Shown: positions 48,950-60,259, counted from the stretch's first letter. The stretch: 64,000 bases of DNA from Blattamonas nauphoetae (GCA_033064195.1 JARBJD010000074.1:212526-276525), one strand, 5' to 3'. A program made the numbers and translations. The notes: generated by a model not told the origin, from the letters alone.

Positions 48950-50025
48950 CAGGCCCGGCTCCTCACTCATTCTTTAGACTCCTCTGTGCCTTGGACGACT
49001 GGGACGAGAGTCTGATCCAGCTCGAAGAAGGAAGATATAAATCTCAGGCAAGATGGAGGAGAGCGTGGAGATTGTTTGAGGAGTTCTGTGCCGCGAAGCA
49101 TCTTCCTGCTGAGATCATCATCAACCCTGCGACTAACATCCAGAAGATTCTCTCTGAGTTTGCCCTCGACCTTCAGGCAAGGTTCCCTGGCTCACCCGCC
49201 ACTCCTCGCGGTCTGGTCGCTCACTTGAAGGCAAGTCTCCAGCTTTTCCACCCCATTCTGGCACAAGACAAGACAGCCCTGTTGTCGATCCAGAGACTGT
49301 TGGCGAAGAAGAACCCTCACAAATCAAATCCTCTCTATTCAAGCATCTGGAACATAGACATGTTGTTGAGGTGGGCACAGACGACGCACACAGAAGCACT
49401 GACGAACCCCGACCTTCAACAGACCAGAGCAATCGTCCTCTTGCTCGCCTATTCATGTTGTCGTCGTGAAGAGCTTGTTCACCTGAGCTGGAAGAGAGTC
49501 GAATGGCCACACCCGAAAGTTGATGATGGCATCAACTATGCGGTGATATCCATTATGCAGAAGCAGCGGCAGGATGAATTCCATCAGAGATTCATCCGAG
49601 ACGAAGGTGCTCCGGACTACTCTCCCTTCGTCGCCCTCCAGTTGCATCTCCGAAATGTTGAAGCTGCTACCCCTCGACTCTCTCCTCTCCCTCACGCCGA
49701 CCTCTCCCGCACATGGATCGACTTTGATTCCGGGAAGCCATTGAACCAGGCACGCGTCACGAGCAGAATCAGGAAGGTCTTCGAGGAAGCGGGCATTCCC
49801 GAAACGTTTGGCCCCTACTCCATCAAACACGCAGCCATCTCCAATCTTCGCCTTGTCCGCCACGTCAGCCTGAGGACCTTGAACGCGCACGTCGGCTGGA
49901 GCCCCGGCTCGACAGTAGCGGACGAGTACTACGCCAGACCCATCCTCTACGGGGTCGGCTACCCTGCTCTCTCCTCGTCTTGGTGGCAGCCCCTGCAGGG
50001 GAGTCACGGTCTTCCGGATGAGTAG
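48946..50025 (+). CDS. DIRS-like element ORF3, tyrosine recombinase
   Basis: 359 residues. The ATG at 48946 overlaps the ORF2 stop in the arrangement ATGA, which suggests termination-reinitiation. The same frame is open back to 46828, but that part lies antiphase over the polymerase and is not credible protein. The N-terminal SAM-like helical domain (RWRRAWRLFEEFCAAKHLPA) is followed by a catalytic domain with the first Arg in YSCCRREELVHLSW, a box II region SIKHAAISNLRLV, HVGWSPGST and the nucleophile Tyr in DEYYARP. Box II reads HxxI where many relatives have HxxR. The enzyme would integrate the circular DNA intermediate. Confidence 0.9.
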   Translation: MTGPAPHSFFRLLCALDDWDESLIQLEEGRYKSQARWRRAWRLFEEFCAAKHLPAEIIINPATNIQKILSEFALDLQARFPGSPATPRGLVAHLKASLQLFHPILAQDKTALLSIQRLLAKKNPHKSNPLYSSIWNIDMLLRWAQTTHTEALTNPDLQQTRAIVLLLAYSCCRREELVHLSWKRVEWPHPKVDDGINYAVISIMQKQRQDEFHQRFIRDEGAPDYSPFVALQLHLRNVEAATPRLSPLPHADLSRTWIDFDSGKPLNQARVTSRIRKVFEEAGIPETFGPYSIKHAAISNLRLVRHVSLRTLNAHVGWSPGSTVADEYYARPILYGVGYPALSSSWWQPLQGSHGLPDE

Positions 50026-50105
50026 CCGTCCGATGGTCAAGCTCGTCCCAAGGACGTCATTTGGTCATTCCGTTTATCTCTTTCTTTCTCCTGTTCTCTT
50101 CAAGG

Positions 50106-50177
50106 CTCACGGAGAGGAACCGAGGTTTGAGCAGCACCTACTGGAAGGGCGGTGCTTACAACAAACCGAGGTTCCTC
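50106..50177. repeat. Internal complementary region of the DIRS-like element
   Basis: 50106-50155 is the reverse complement of the left end 45727-45776, and 50156-50177 is the reverse complement of the right end 50491-50512. The region therefore records the two ends joined, as expected for the template that restores the termini during DIRS-type replication. Confidence 0.92.
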
Positions 50178-50440
50178 TTGATTCCCTGCTTCCACAAGCC
50201 GCGAGGGAGCAGATGTCAGTTTCACCTTTCGTTTTGGCACACTCTTTTAGCGTGATTTGAAGCAGTTTTTTGTTCCTCGTTGAGGATTTTCTGCATTCAA
50301 ACACTCTATTCTTTTTGTTCCTCTTTCGTCGTTTGCCGACAACCTCCGTCACCATGGGCACGCCCTGCTGATTGGAAAGAGTAAAGGATGCGAAATGTTT
50401 CTAAGTTTTGAAATGTTTTGTCATTTTGTTGGCTCTAACA

Positions 50441-50498
50441 TTGACCAACCCTTTATTCGTGACCACTTCTCAACCCCCTATTCTCACGGAGAGGAACC
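50441..50498. repeat. Right inverted terminal repeat of the DIRS-like element
   Basis: 58 bases exactly complementary to 45761-45818. The right end continues about 14 bases (TCGGTTTGTTGTAA) to 50512, and those bases recur in the internal complementary region. Confidence 0.93.
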
Positions 50499-50512
50499 TC
50501 GGTTTGTTGTAA

Positions 50513-51297
50513 AGGTGGAGCGAATTCGGTTTGTTCCACACGACGTGATATGTTGGCAGTCATCAATCTTCCCACGTTACCCAGACACAGACACGCGAGA
50601 TGACATCTAGCGACTGGTCGATAAGATCCAGATGAGAGAAGAACAATGACGATGACGTGAAATGAAGATTGTGACATGAGAATCGTGACAGCCGATCTTG
50701 AATGTTGTGCCAAGACCAGCGATCACGACGAGTGAGAGTTCAGAAATCAAGAGGAGTGAAGTGGAAAAATATGACTGATCGACAATTGCGATGTGTTGAC
50801 GTGAGATGAATGGAGAGAGAGCGAATCCACGAGAGATTTGTCTCGGAATGGTGTCACAAAAAGAAAATGCTCGTCGTTTCTGGGAGTCAATCGACCCAAC
50901 TCCTTCTGCCAGAACAAAACGTGGCAGCAGCTCGAACAGAATCGAAGTATGATCAAAACCAAGACAGCAGTCAGGTCGAGTGACGTAAGATCCAGTGAGT
51001 GACAGATCAGGAGAGTGATCTTCTGTGTGAGAAGGGGATGACCAACTCTGCCAGACCTACAAGCAGGGCTAAAAATACACTAGTGTTTCGGGGCACTGGT
51101 GTAAAGTTCGATTTTCGGGCGTTTTGGGCGTTTTCTTTTTCCGATTGTTTTTGTCGTATCATTGCACATTTGATCCAAAATTTGCCTGATGTTAAAACGA
51201 AACTGTTCATAATATCTGAAAGATGTTGAAGCTGAGAAAGAAAATGTCCATTCTGAAGAGAAATTGCTCCTGAAAAGTATTCATGTCGAATCACCAC
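50513..51297. other. Spacer with a possible hAT terminal repeat
   Basis: No supported gene. At about 51065 the sequence CAGGGCTAAAAATACACTAG looks like a hAT terminal inverted repeat start (CAGGG), correctly placed outside the 3' end of the hAT transposase. I could not find its partner beyond the 5' end of that gene. Confidence 0.4.
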
Positions 51298-53496
51298 CTA
51301 ATCAGCAAATTGGATCGCTGAATCGGGAGGAGGGATTGCAAATATCGAATTGACCCGAGTTTCTTGATCGTGGTGATTGTCACCAAGCTCAGTGGTGTCT
51401 CTCCGTTCTTCTTCAAACCAGATGGAAACAATGGCAGACAAGTCAGTGTGCGGAAGTTTAGATGGTCCATTGATCCTTATGAAGAGTTTATCATCCAATG
51501 TACTGGTTTTCATTGCATTTGAGTTTGAATTTTTGATAGTGTTCATTATCGAGAAGTACGATTCAACAGGCGCGGTTGAGACTGGGATTGTCAACAGTAT
51601 TCGAGCCAATTTTGAGAGGAGTGGGTATCGGGGAGGATTTAAGGTCGATGGGACAAACGAAGCAACAGAGTGCAACACAGTGTCAACTGATGTGTCTTGA
51701 TGATGAACGAGCCGAAAATGAACTTTTAGAGATTGCCAATCCGTGATGAGCCTCTCCCTTTCCTGTTCTCGAAAAATCATAGGGAATGAATTGAATAGGA
51801 CATTGAGTTCGGTGGCGCCAAACATGGGATTGGATTGGTTTTTGATGATTTGTGCTGGATCAAAAATTTGAATCGAGCTGAACATCGATTCTGCAGGGAA
51901 TCTTGAAGCGAACGCAGCCAATGTTTCTGAGATATAGCGTGACAGTTTGTTCTGAATGAATTTGAGGTCCCCACCTGTCATTCCAAATCGTTGTCGCTTG
52001 ATGAAAGTTGATTCTTTGATTGTTTCGACAAGATCGTTTTTCTTAATGAGTTTCTGAAGTGAATCTTTCGTCGACGTTCAGGCTGCAGCAAACTGGGACA
52101 TTGTCAGAGAATGTGATTGAATCGATCGCTGAAAGTAGTAGAGGACTTCAGTGACTTTATGCATAATGAATAGGCAATGGATAAAATCTTTCCGCTTCAG
52201 GTGGTGAAGTATAGTTTGAATTGATGTTGATTGTCCGGGCAAATCTTGGAGAACTGCAAAAATTTCGTCGAGAGATCTGATAATTGAATCCAAACACTGA
52301 AAAAGAGACAACCATCTTGTTTGAGAGAGTGTCAGGATTGAACTTTCTTTCAAACCACTACTTTTCTGCTTTTCGTGAAGTTTGGCGGTGAGAAGATTGG
52401 AGTGGTGAAAAGTTGAGGCAATCATTCCGGCAATTGTTTCGACAGTGTGGAAAAGAGCCAAATCTTGGGAGTGTCGGACATCACTTGCAGAGAGTGAGAC
52501 TCTGTGGGCACAACAGTGTGTCGTCACAGCATTCGGAAAAAATGATTTGAGGCGCGTGACTGCTCCTTTGACTTCGCCGACCATAGCAGATGCGCCGTCG
52601 GTCGCCAGTCCAATGCATCTGTTGGGATCAAGATCATTCTTTGATACGATCTCTTGAATCTTGTGTGCAATGTTGATCCCCGACCCGCCATCAACTCCAA
52701 GTTCCATCAGCCCAAGATATCCAAATTGACGAACACCTTCCAGGATGTAGCATATCGTGATCATCAATTGTGAGCGATTCGACGAGTCTGTTGATTCGTC
52801 GAACAGAAGACCAAAAAAGTCTGATTGTTTGAGTAAAACTTGATTCTGATATCTGAGGTAGTCCGCGATGACTTTCCTCATTCTTCCTTGCGTTCCTGGT
52901 GTCATATATCCAAATGTCTGGCGATGATTTCCAGGATACATATCATTTTCGTACTCCTGGAGAGCTGACATAAAAGATTGTGGATTTCCGGTCTTTTCGA
53001 TAAAAGAGAGCTGTACAAATCTTTCCTGTGTCTTCAGCATGAAATCTGCTCTTTGATCCTGTTTTTGATTTTTCACGAAGGGGGAATCAACGAATGATTG
53101 ATACCGTTTGATGTTGAGCTGGTGTGATTTCGATTTTTGTTCATGCTTATGTAATTCTCCTACTCCCCGAATGGAAGATATCGTTGGTTCGGCAGTTTTT
53201 GGATCCCAATCTTTTGTGAATTGTTTCTGTGCGATGAGCTTCCCAGCTTCACAAGGAACACATGTGACGCCATACTTGTGGGCGATGTATGTAGGTTGTT
53301 TCTTACCCCCAACGTCGAATGTTGAGTTCGCTATATGTGTCATCACAGACGCAAAATCTGACACTTCTCGTTTCGTCTTTTTGGGCTTGATGATTTCACC
53401 TGTGGATTCATACCGCTTCTGAGCAACAATAGGAGATCCAAAGCCGTCAAGTGATGTTTTTCTCGGAATCAAGGGTTTCTGTTTATTTTCTGTCAT
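51298..53496 (-). pseudogene. hAT-superfamily transposase, one in-frame TGA
   Basis: About 730 codons from a likely ATG at 53496 (MTENKQKPLIPRKTSLDGF); upstream frame to 53805 lacks protein character. Cys/His pairs in the first 150 residues (CVPCEAGK, LHKHEQKSKSH) look like a degenerate BED-type zinc finger. The catalytic domain has GLLFDESTDSSNRSQL, CIGLATDGASAMVG and the hAT CxxH motif THCCAHRVSLS. The C-terminal dimerisation domain is clear: LARILLTIPVSTAPVESYFS and DDKLFIRI. A TGA at 52078-52080 interrupts the frame, which is open for a further 260 codons on its far side. It most resembles the hAT type domesticated in animals as zinc-finger genes of the C17orf113/KIAA1586 kind. As written it could not make full-length transposase without readthrough. 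Confidence 0.85.
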
Positions 53497-54251
53497 GAAA
53501 CAGCTTTCTAAAGTGTGATCAATCTGTATAGGGGTGCCACTAATAAATTGCGTTTCCAGGCAGGTCCCCCAAATGCATAATTCATCCGTTTTTTTGCTTT
53601 TTCTCAAATTGTACACAATTAGAAGGTGCTGGGTAATAAAATCCACTGAAAACAAAATGAAGGTGTGACAAAAGTGTTCTGACATTGATAAACTGGAATC
53701 TGGACGGATTAAAGCTGAGTATTTCATTCCATATTCAACATAACCTGATGAGGGATGATTGTTGCAACCAAAATCATCGATGTGATATCGGTTCCATTCC
53801 ACCATATTGTGAACTCGTGGCCGATCATACCTGTCGGTATATCTCTGAACCGCATCATTTTCTGGATAATCCTGGGAAATATATCAAAGAAAACAATGAA
53901 ATAGGACACATCTGGACGTCAAATTTTGATCGGCATGGCTGTTGAGGAAATTGTTGGGTGTCGACTGCACATTCATGATGTTCTGCTATACGTTGCAGTG
54001 TCGGAAAGAAAAAATGCCGCACTTTCAGTTGAATATGACCTTGATGGTTTTCTGGAATTTATTTCTGAGAGACATGAGTATTGTTTGAAAAAATCAGAGA
54101 ATGGAGCAAAAGTCAAAAATAACTTCGTAGATAACATATTGAGAGATATCCTTGATTGATGATCAGTGGGGACAGGTTGCTGACGCAAAACACGATGCAC
54201 CGGAGGGAGAGAATGACGTGATATTCAGGTGTTGGAAACTAGATTTTCATT
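53497..54251. other. Spacer between hAT and mariner transposases
   Basis: No recognised gene. A 77-codon frame at 53926-54159 (+) has no family signature. The hAT 5' terminal repeat should lie here or just beyond but was not found. Confidence 0.4.
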
Positions 54252-55355
54252 TTGGGCCAGATCGGGATGGTCAAACATCAAAAACGAATCCAAAATCGCA
54301 CTCACATTCTCAGCAGCTACAGAAGAGGCCTCACAACGAAACAATGCCTTGAAGAAGGGAGAACTCTCTTCGGTCCTTCCGGACCGAAACGGCGGAACAT
54401 TCAGTTACTTTACAAACAATTTCGACGAGGAAACGTAAATATTGACGTGAAATCTCCTACAGGCAGACCACGAAACATGCAGCTTCGTCAACGACTTCGA
54501 GAAGTTATAGAAACGAACAAAAGAAGCTCACTCAAAAAAATTGCATCAACTGCTGAGTGCCACCGTACAACAGCAAAGAAGATACTGACTAAGGAGCTTG
54601 GTTTTCGCTGGCGGAGGGTGAAAAAAATTCCACACACTCTCACTCCACAAAACAAAGTCGACAGAGTCAATTTGGCCAAGAGTCTCCTCAAAAAGCTAAA
54701 AAAATGCGATGAAACAGACTTTCTCAACGTGTACACCGGAGACGAGAGTTGGTTTTACCTGGACTATGCAACAAGTGGACTTTGGACACAGGATGGCGAT
54801 GAAATCCCCCAAATTCAATCGAAATCTCATTACCAAACAAAGTTCATGATTACTATCTTTTTTGGCGTTCTATATACTCCTGTACTCGATATCCTACCGC
54901 AAAACGCGACAATTGACGCTGCATATTTCCGAGATAGGATTCTTCGACCGATGGACCAATATTTACGCAGTCTCGATTTCTCCGACCCACCATTTCTGAT
55001 TCATTACGATAATGCGCCCGCGCACAAAGCCGGGACAGTTACACAGTACCTAGAAGACAATCGAAATTACATCAACCTTCCACATCCTCCCTACTCACCG
55101 GATTTGAGTCCGTGTGATTTCGCGCTATTTTCCCAAATTAAGGCCGCACTCAGAGATCAACAACTCCAGAATAGTGATCAATTATACAACGCCGTCAACC
55201 AATTCATGAAAGAGTGGACATGGGAGAAGCGGGTAGATGTCTTTGAGAGTTGGATTCGGAGATGTAGACACGTGATTAGAAGAGAGGGCGAATACTACGA
55301 TAAAGGCCTTTTTTGTTTCTTTTTTTCACAACTTCTCCCTTCCTCAACACATTAG
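54252..55355 (+). CDS. Mariner-type (Tc1/mariner superfamily) transposase
   Basis: Up to 367 residues; the second Met (MVKHQKRIQNRTHIL) is an equally likely start. Two N-terminal helix-turn-helix units (YKQFRRGNVNI and KKIASTAECHRTTAKKIL) are separated by a Gly/Pro/Arg linker (SPTGRPRN). The catalytic domain has all three acids in context: TGDESWFYLDY, HYDNAPAHKAG and PPYSPDLSPCDFALF. The last spacing is 35 residues by my count (34 in classic mariners). WVPHxL-like RVKKIPHTLTPQNK is also present. The frame is intact, so it may be active. I did not find clear terminal inverted repeats or TA duplications. It lies just upstream of a truncated DIRS copy. Confidence 0.9.
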   Translation: MGQIGMVKHQKRIQNRTHILSSYRRGLTTKQCLEEGRTLFGPSGPKRRNIQLLYKQFRRGNVNIDVKSPTGRPRNMQLRQRLREVIETNKRSSLKKIASTAECHRTTAKKILTKELGFRWRRVKKIPHTLTPQNKVDRVNLAKSLLKKLKKCDETDFLNVYTGDESWFYLDYATSGLWTQDGDEIPQIQSKSHYQTKFMITIFFGVLYTPVLDILPQNATIDAAYFRDRILRPMDQYLRSLDFSDPPFLIHYDNAPAHKAGTVTQYLEDNRNYINLPHPPYSPDLSPCDFALFSQIKAALRDQQLQNSDQLYNAVNQFMKEWTWEKRVDVFESWIRRCRHVIRREGEYYDKGLFCFFFSQLLPSSTH

Positions 55356-55479
55356 AACCCGAAGATCTAAACGATGACTCATCAGAGGAGCTCTCTTGCC
55401 AGCCGCTCCTCACAAACCTTAGCTCCCACTTCGTTGAGATAAGGTCCGTGAAGTGTGGGTTCCAGGTCCCTGATCACAA

Positions 55480-57256
55480 ATGGATTCTACAACCTCCGAT
55501 CTTTTAGTCCCTCCAGAACCTCCCACATATCCTCCAATACCGCGTGAGGTTATTACGATGATTTCCGAAGGCCTTCGTCTCGAACATGAAGACGCTGTGA
55601 ATCGTTTTTCACTCGACAGCTCCTCACCTCCTAATCGAGTTGCATCATCAGCAACACAGTCCATGCAATCAATTGGATCACAAGCTTCGACTCAAACTGA
55701 ACTGCCTATCACCAAAGTTCAAAGGCAACATTCAACAGTCACATCTTCGTCAGATGAAGATTCTTCAAGTTCATTGGACTCGACCAATGACGAAAGAAGG
55801 TCAACAAAATACCGACGAAAGAATAGGAAGAGGAGTTGCAAGAAGGGTAGGAATAAGCATAACTCCCACCGATCCCATAGCAACCATCGTCGTTCCCGAC
55901 GAGCACAGGATACCCGGGAAATGAAGAAAAAGCATCTGAAATCACGTCAAAGAAGCAGAAAAACTAGAAGTAGCGATAGCGACTCCTCATTTCATCATCC
56001 AGCGGCAGTATCGGCACCTCGTCTTCGGGAGAGGATCAAGATGATCTCCCGAGATTTTTCAAGAGGATTCTCAAGAAAAAGCTCCCAAGGTTCAAAGGAG
56101 ATTGGACAAAGACAGTCCTCACACCGCTTCAGCGAGAGGAACTCTTGACAGAGACGAGAAGATTCCAAACCGTTTTGGGTATACAAATGCAGTTCGCAGA
56201 CACGCCCGAGTCTCATGACAAGCTCCAGCACATCCAAGACCAACTTCTTCGGATGTCAGCACAATCAAGTTTGGTAACTGTTGCGTTACTTGGGCAGGTT
56301 TATCATGAGATCCACCAGTTGGACCCGTCCTTCGCTTTCCTCCCAAGAATCATTGACGCAATGGTGAGTGCAGCCGACGCAGCGACTAGAGCGCATCACA
56401 CGCGCTTCCTATCAACTAAAAATTGGTTGGAGATGGCGGACAAGATGGGCATTTCTCAACCGGCCTCAGTGGACTCAAGCCTCCTCACAAGCTCGCAACA
56501 ATCAACGTCGTCAACACGTTCAGACTTAGAAGTAGCACTAGAAAGAATAGTTCCGACCATTGTCGCTCAATTGAAGTCTCAGATGCATTTCTCCCCCAAG
56601 GCGGAACCGGCCCCCCTCCAAATATCCCGGTTCAGACTTCAATCGCCGAAGGTAGAACAACCAACGATTATTACAGGACGTCTTTTGATGAGGCTGCACG
56701 CGTGGGAGAAGATCGGAGGAAAATCAATCATCACCACAGGAGCAGTGTGGGCGTGGAGGAGCCCCGAGTCCTCGTCAATATTGCAAACACTCGCGCCAGC
56801 GCTCCCCTTTACAGGCACACCAGCGATGATCCAAGAGTACCAGACACTCCTGGAGGAAGAGATCAGAATTGGCGCGGTCAGCCGAATTCAACCAAATCAA
56901 GCAAAGTTGATCCTCCCAACTTTCCTAGTGCAGAAGAAAGGTGGAAAGTTCCGAAAAGTATTGAATGCAACCCGACTCAACCAACAGATCATCTCAGAAC
57001 ACTTCAAAATGGAAAACTTACAAACATCACTCGACTTGATCTCGGAGGGAGTCTGGCTCACAACAATGGATATTCATTCGGCATACCTCCATGTACAACT
57101 ATCCCCACCTCTTCGACCCTTTCTCTGTTTCAGGTTCAGGGGAGAGATATTCCAGTTCAATGCTCTCCCCTTCGGATTATCGACAGCACCTCGGACCTTT
57201 TCGGAAATTATGAAAGTAGCGGTGAAATCTCTCCGAGAGCAGTTCCAGATCGCGAT
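55480..57256 (+). pseudogene. Truncated DIRS-like retrotransposon (gag plus start of reverse transcriptase)
   Basis: Two overlapping frames (55480-56148 and 56145-57272) together carry a Ser/Arg-rich N-terminus, the same Gag core as the element at 45.8 kb (GDWTKTVLTPLQREEL in the second frame, LLRMSAQSSLVTVALLG) and a reverse-transcriptase start (LPTFLVQKKGGKFRKV, MDIHSAYLHVQLSPP, FNALPFGLSTAPRTF). One frameshift lies near 56040-56100. Homology stops at about 57256 within EQFQIAIV, directly before the catalytic YxDD box; no RNase H, recombinase or terminal repeats follow. It is about half-identical to the intact copy, so it belongs to a different, older subfamily. Gag and polymerase are in one frame here. 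Confidence 0.82.
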
Positions 57257-57272
57257 TGTAAGTAGTGTATAG

Positions 57273-60085
57273 AACGAATTGGGAACCACGTTGGTATAGA
57301 CGGTACTACTGGGCAAAATCATCGTGCCGATTGACACAACAATCGGTGTGATCATTCTGTTGTTCTTTCAAAGCAATTTGACATTCCCAGAAACCCCAAT
57401 TGAACCATCAGCAATTATTTGAGAGGTCCACCTGACCTTCAAATGCTCAGAAACGATTTGAATGATTCCGAACGTTGTTTGAATTGATTCTTGTCAACAA
57501 TGAGATCAAAAAATGTTCTGGTCAACATCGATTTTCAAGTGTTTTCCATTTTAACACAAATCCATTGAAACCAACAGTTGAAGCACTTCAAAAATTCTGA
57601 AAACAATTCTACAATCTCGGGGACACTGTCGGTCGTCGATCAAAACAGGCCCGATGAAAATCGGTTGGGAATTCGTGGCGCTACGTACCGTTCTGTGGTC
57701 CAAAATAGGTCGAAAAGTCGATGCTCATATTTTGCTACTATGATCCGCTATATCTCTAAAACATATTTTATGACTCCACATAATTAGTTCATCATTTTGA
57801 ATGGGGAAATTTTCGCGAAAAACACTTTCGAAAAAAGTTTGATCCGACCCACCATGATTTTTCGAATTTTCCGAATTTTAGAAAAACGGTATTCGCTTTC
57901 TCTGTTATCATGTTCAGGTCAGCTTTCATCGTCTAATGACGATCTTGCACTTCAAAACGCTCGGAAACGCCCTTTGGCGCATCTCCGAATGTTCACTTTC
58001 ATGTTCATCACTTTCACACTTTTTCATGAATTTTTTGGTTTTCGCTGTTTTCGCTTCAATCACTTCATATTTCAAGCATTTTAACGAACATAAGTCGTCC
58101 CCGCACGGCTTGTGTTCTTATATAGTGTTTTGCACACACCTTTTCACGTCACATTTTCACACTACTTTTCCTCACATCACTTTTTCTCGAATTAACACCT
58201 ATCGCCCTTCCGTTCTCACCATTCGAGAAGGCTGTGGCTGAATTTTCAGAATTTTTGGTTCATTAGTTCTTTCAAAATTTCACTTTTTTTGTCTTTTTTC
58301 GTTCTTAACATTTCACTGTTTGTTTACGTTCCAATCACTTCAACGTCTTTCTTCTTTCATTTCACTCTTCCCGTTTTCACTTTCGTTCATTCATCGTTCC
58401 TTCTCATTTCACTGATTTCATGACGCTTTTTTCGGACCGTTGGTCCTCTTTGACACATCACAATGTTCAAGTTTTCATGAAAGATTTCGAAAAAGAAGGG
58501 TAAAAGAAGGTGAAACATGGTAAAATGAAGTGAGCAAGTACAATAGTGAACAGTGAAGTGGAGATCGTGATAACGACGTGAAATTTGACGTGAATAGTGT
58601 AAACAGAGTCAATCTTCCCCTTTTCATTGCATTAAAAAACAGAAAAGATTGAAAAAATCGAGTGAAATGTTCAATGAGAGGTTCGAAGACGAAGATCTGA
58701 AGCCGACCGCGATCCGTCGGATCCTCGTGACAAGTAGGGAATATGAGGTAACAAAAATTAGTGTAATTGAGGAAAGAAGGTTAAGGTGAAACAAACATGA
58801 GTGAAGTGAAACAAATGAATAAACAATGAAAAATGAGTACGGAGAAGTGACCAAAACATGAAATGAGAAGTAACGAAAATGAAGTGACAAGACAAATAAA
58901 AACAGGTGAAACAAGAGTAAATAAAGAGGAAAATCAACGTGAAAAGTTCAATAACATCCCAAAATGCAAAGATATGACGAAGGCAGAGATCGATCCTAAA
59001 AGGGAAAAGAAAGATGATCATGAAAAATGAAGAGGAAAGGAATTGATCAAATGACAAAAAGAGAAGAACAGAGGTATTTTTAAGAGAGAAGAGACAACAT
59101 ACAATGAGACAGTGTGAAAGTTGTTGATCGGTTCAATACGGTATGATCTAGGAAAGAATAAGAGACGGAAATGATGAAAATGAAAGTGAAAAGCTGAAAG
59201 AAAGAAGAGAATAAGAACGAAATGATGACGAAGACGGAAAAGTGCAAAGATGTCGCGGCAATCTTGATCGAACCTAAAAAGTTGTAAAAGAGGTGAAAGT
59301 GAGAAAACGAGAATCAAAACAAGTTGAAGAAAGAAAAGAAGAGAAGAAAGAAAGGTGTTTAAAGCGATAATCGGAAACATACAAGGTAAAAACGATGCAA
59401 TCGATGATCTGTTCAATCTGAGAATACCTGAAGAAAAGAAGGAACAAAACATATGAAAATGGAAGAAAACAGAAGAAAGAAAGAAGAGAATGAGAGTGAC
59501 ATACTCAATATTACTGGAAAGTTCCAAGTTGGAAAGATGACTGAGATCGAACCTAAAAAGAGGGAAAAGAGGTGAATATGAAAAAATGGTGACAAGAGGA
59601 AGTGAAACAAAGAGAAGAAGAGAATAAAGAAGGATGTTGTGAACGATACTAAGCAACATACAATGTAAAAAGTTGGAGATGGATGGTTTGTTCACTACGG
59701 TGACACCTGAAGAAGAATAAGAGAGAAAACACATGAAAACAGTTGAAAACAAAAGAATAAAGAAGAGAACAGTAATAAAATGACGAAGAAGACAAACAAC
59801 CACAGAGATGGAGTGTGATCAGGATCATGTCAAAAAAGTTGGTAAAAAGAGGTGAAATTGAAAAAATGAAACATACTGAGGTGATACTGACCATCGGATG
59901 GTTCCAAAACTCATAAAAGTAGAACGAAAGAAGGATTGTCGAATTCGGATCATTCCCCATATTTTGTCAGATTTCCTTGAAATCGCAAGGAAGGTGTTCT
60001 TGACATTGTCGGTTCTAGAATATGTTCGTAAAAATTAAAAAAAACTGATTGAACATAATTTCATTGTTTCCAAAATTGTTTTGAC
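57273..60085. other. Gene-free low-complexity region
   Basis: 57.27-57.9 kb is AT-rich without genes. 57.9-58.45 kb is pyrimidine-rich on the plus strand, 58.48-59.95 kb purine-rich with tandem repeats. A hydrophobic 261-codon minus-strand frame (59018-59803) is a by-product of the purine-rich repeats. Confidence 0.6.
58650..59960. repeat. Degenerate tandem repeats of about 270-283 bp
   Basis: The block GATCGAACCTAAAAAG recurs near 59267 and 59548, with a variant GATCGATCCTAAAAGG near 58990. A second block, CAACATACAATG with variants, recurs near 59095, 59380 and 59650. Spacings are about 270 to 283 bases, with roughly four to five units. Units are separated by GA-rich filler. No coding function is seen. 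Confidence 0.65.
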
Positions 60086-60086
60086 T

Positions 60087-60097
60087 TTTTTATTTTG
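60087..60097 (+). promoter_or_regulatory. T-rich putative viral promoter motif, site 1
   Basis: TTTTTATTTTG seven bases before the ATG of the 44-codon gene at 60104. The identical 11-mer recurs at 60420-60430, close variants lie on the minus strand at 63816-63826 (before the capsid gene) and 62132-62142. Position and repetition suggest an element-specific promoter. Confidence 0.5.
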
Positions 60098-60103
60098 TAT
60101 AAA

Positions 60104-60238
60104 ATGAACCCGAGAGAAAAGTTGATTGAATCAATGAAAAAAGAGAACTGTGAACTTGTTTCTGAGTATGTTCGGAGCACAGAACCAGTAATCTATGTTC
60201 ATGAAGGTGTTGAGTGGAGGATAAAGCCAAAGTTGTAG
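60104..60238 (+). CDS. 44-residue protein with an NCELVxEY repeat motif
   Basis: Begins directly after a T-rich promoter-like motif and contains KKENCELVSEYVRS, then IYVHEGVEWRIKP. The pattern NCELV-x-EY followed by a short beta strand and W-x-I-x-P resembles the short repeat found in some viral and intron-encoded proteins that bind nucleic acid. I cannot name it with certainty. The next frame (60260-60385) carries a second copy of NCELV-x-EY, so both may be parts of one broken multi-repeat gene. Confidence 0.4.
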   Translation: MNPREKLIESMKKENCELVSEYVRSTEPVIYVHEGVEWRIKPKL

Positions 60239-60259
60239 AATCAAGGAAACCGACCACAC

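Larger units (their letters stand above)
45727..50512 (+). mobile_element. Complete DIRS-like tyrosine-recombinase retrotransposon
   Basis: 4786 bp bounded by inverted terminal repeats, with gag, reverse transcriptase/RNase H and tyrosine recombinase genes in order and an internal complementary region. The internal complementary region (50106-50177) is the reverse complement of the two outer ends joined, which fixes both ends to within a base or two. This is the layout of DIRS-1-type elements, which replicate through a circular intermediate and integrate by the recombinase without making target-site duplications; none is visible here. The main frames are intact, so the element may be recently active. 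Confidence 0.93.

Noticed and set aside
53497..53805. N-terminal extension of the hAT transposase frame to 53805
   Set aside because: The added residues lack domain character and a good Met with a transposase-like start lies at 53496.
59018..59803. Hydrophobic 261-codon minus-strand frame resembling a multi-span membrane protein
   Set aside because: It is the complement of GA-rich tandem repeats, which automatically gives Phe/Leu/Ser-rich frames; no start context or family signature.
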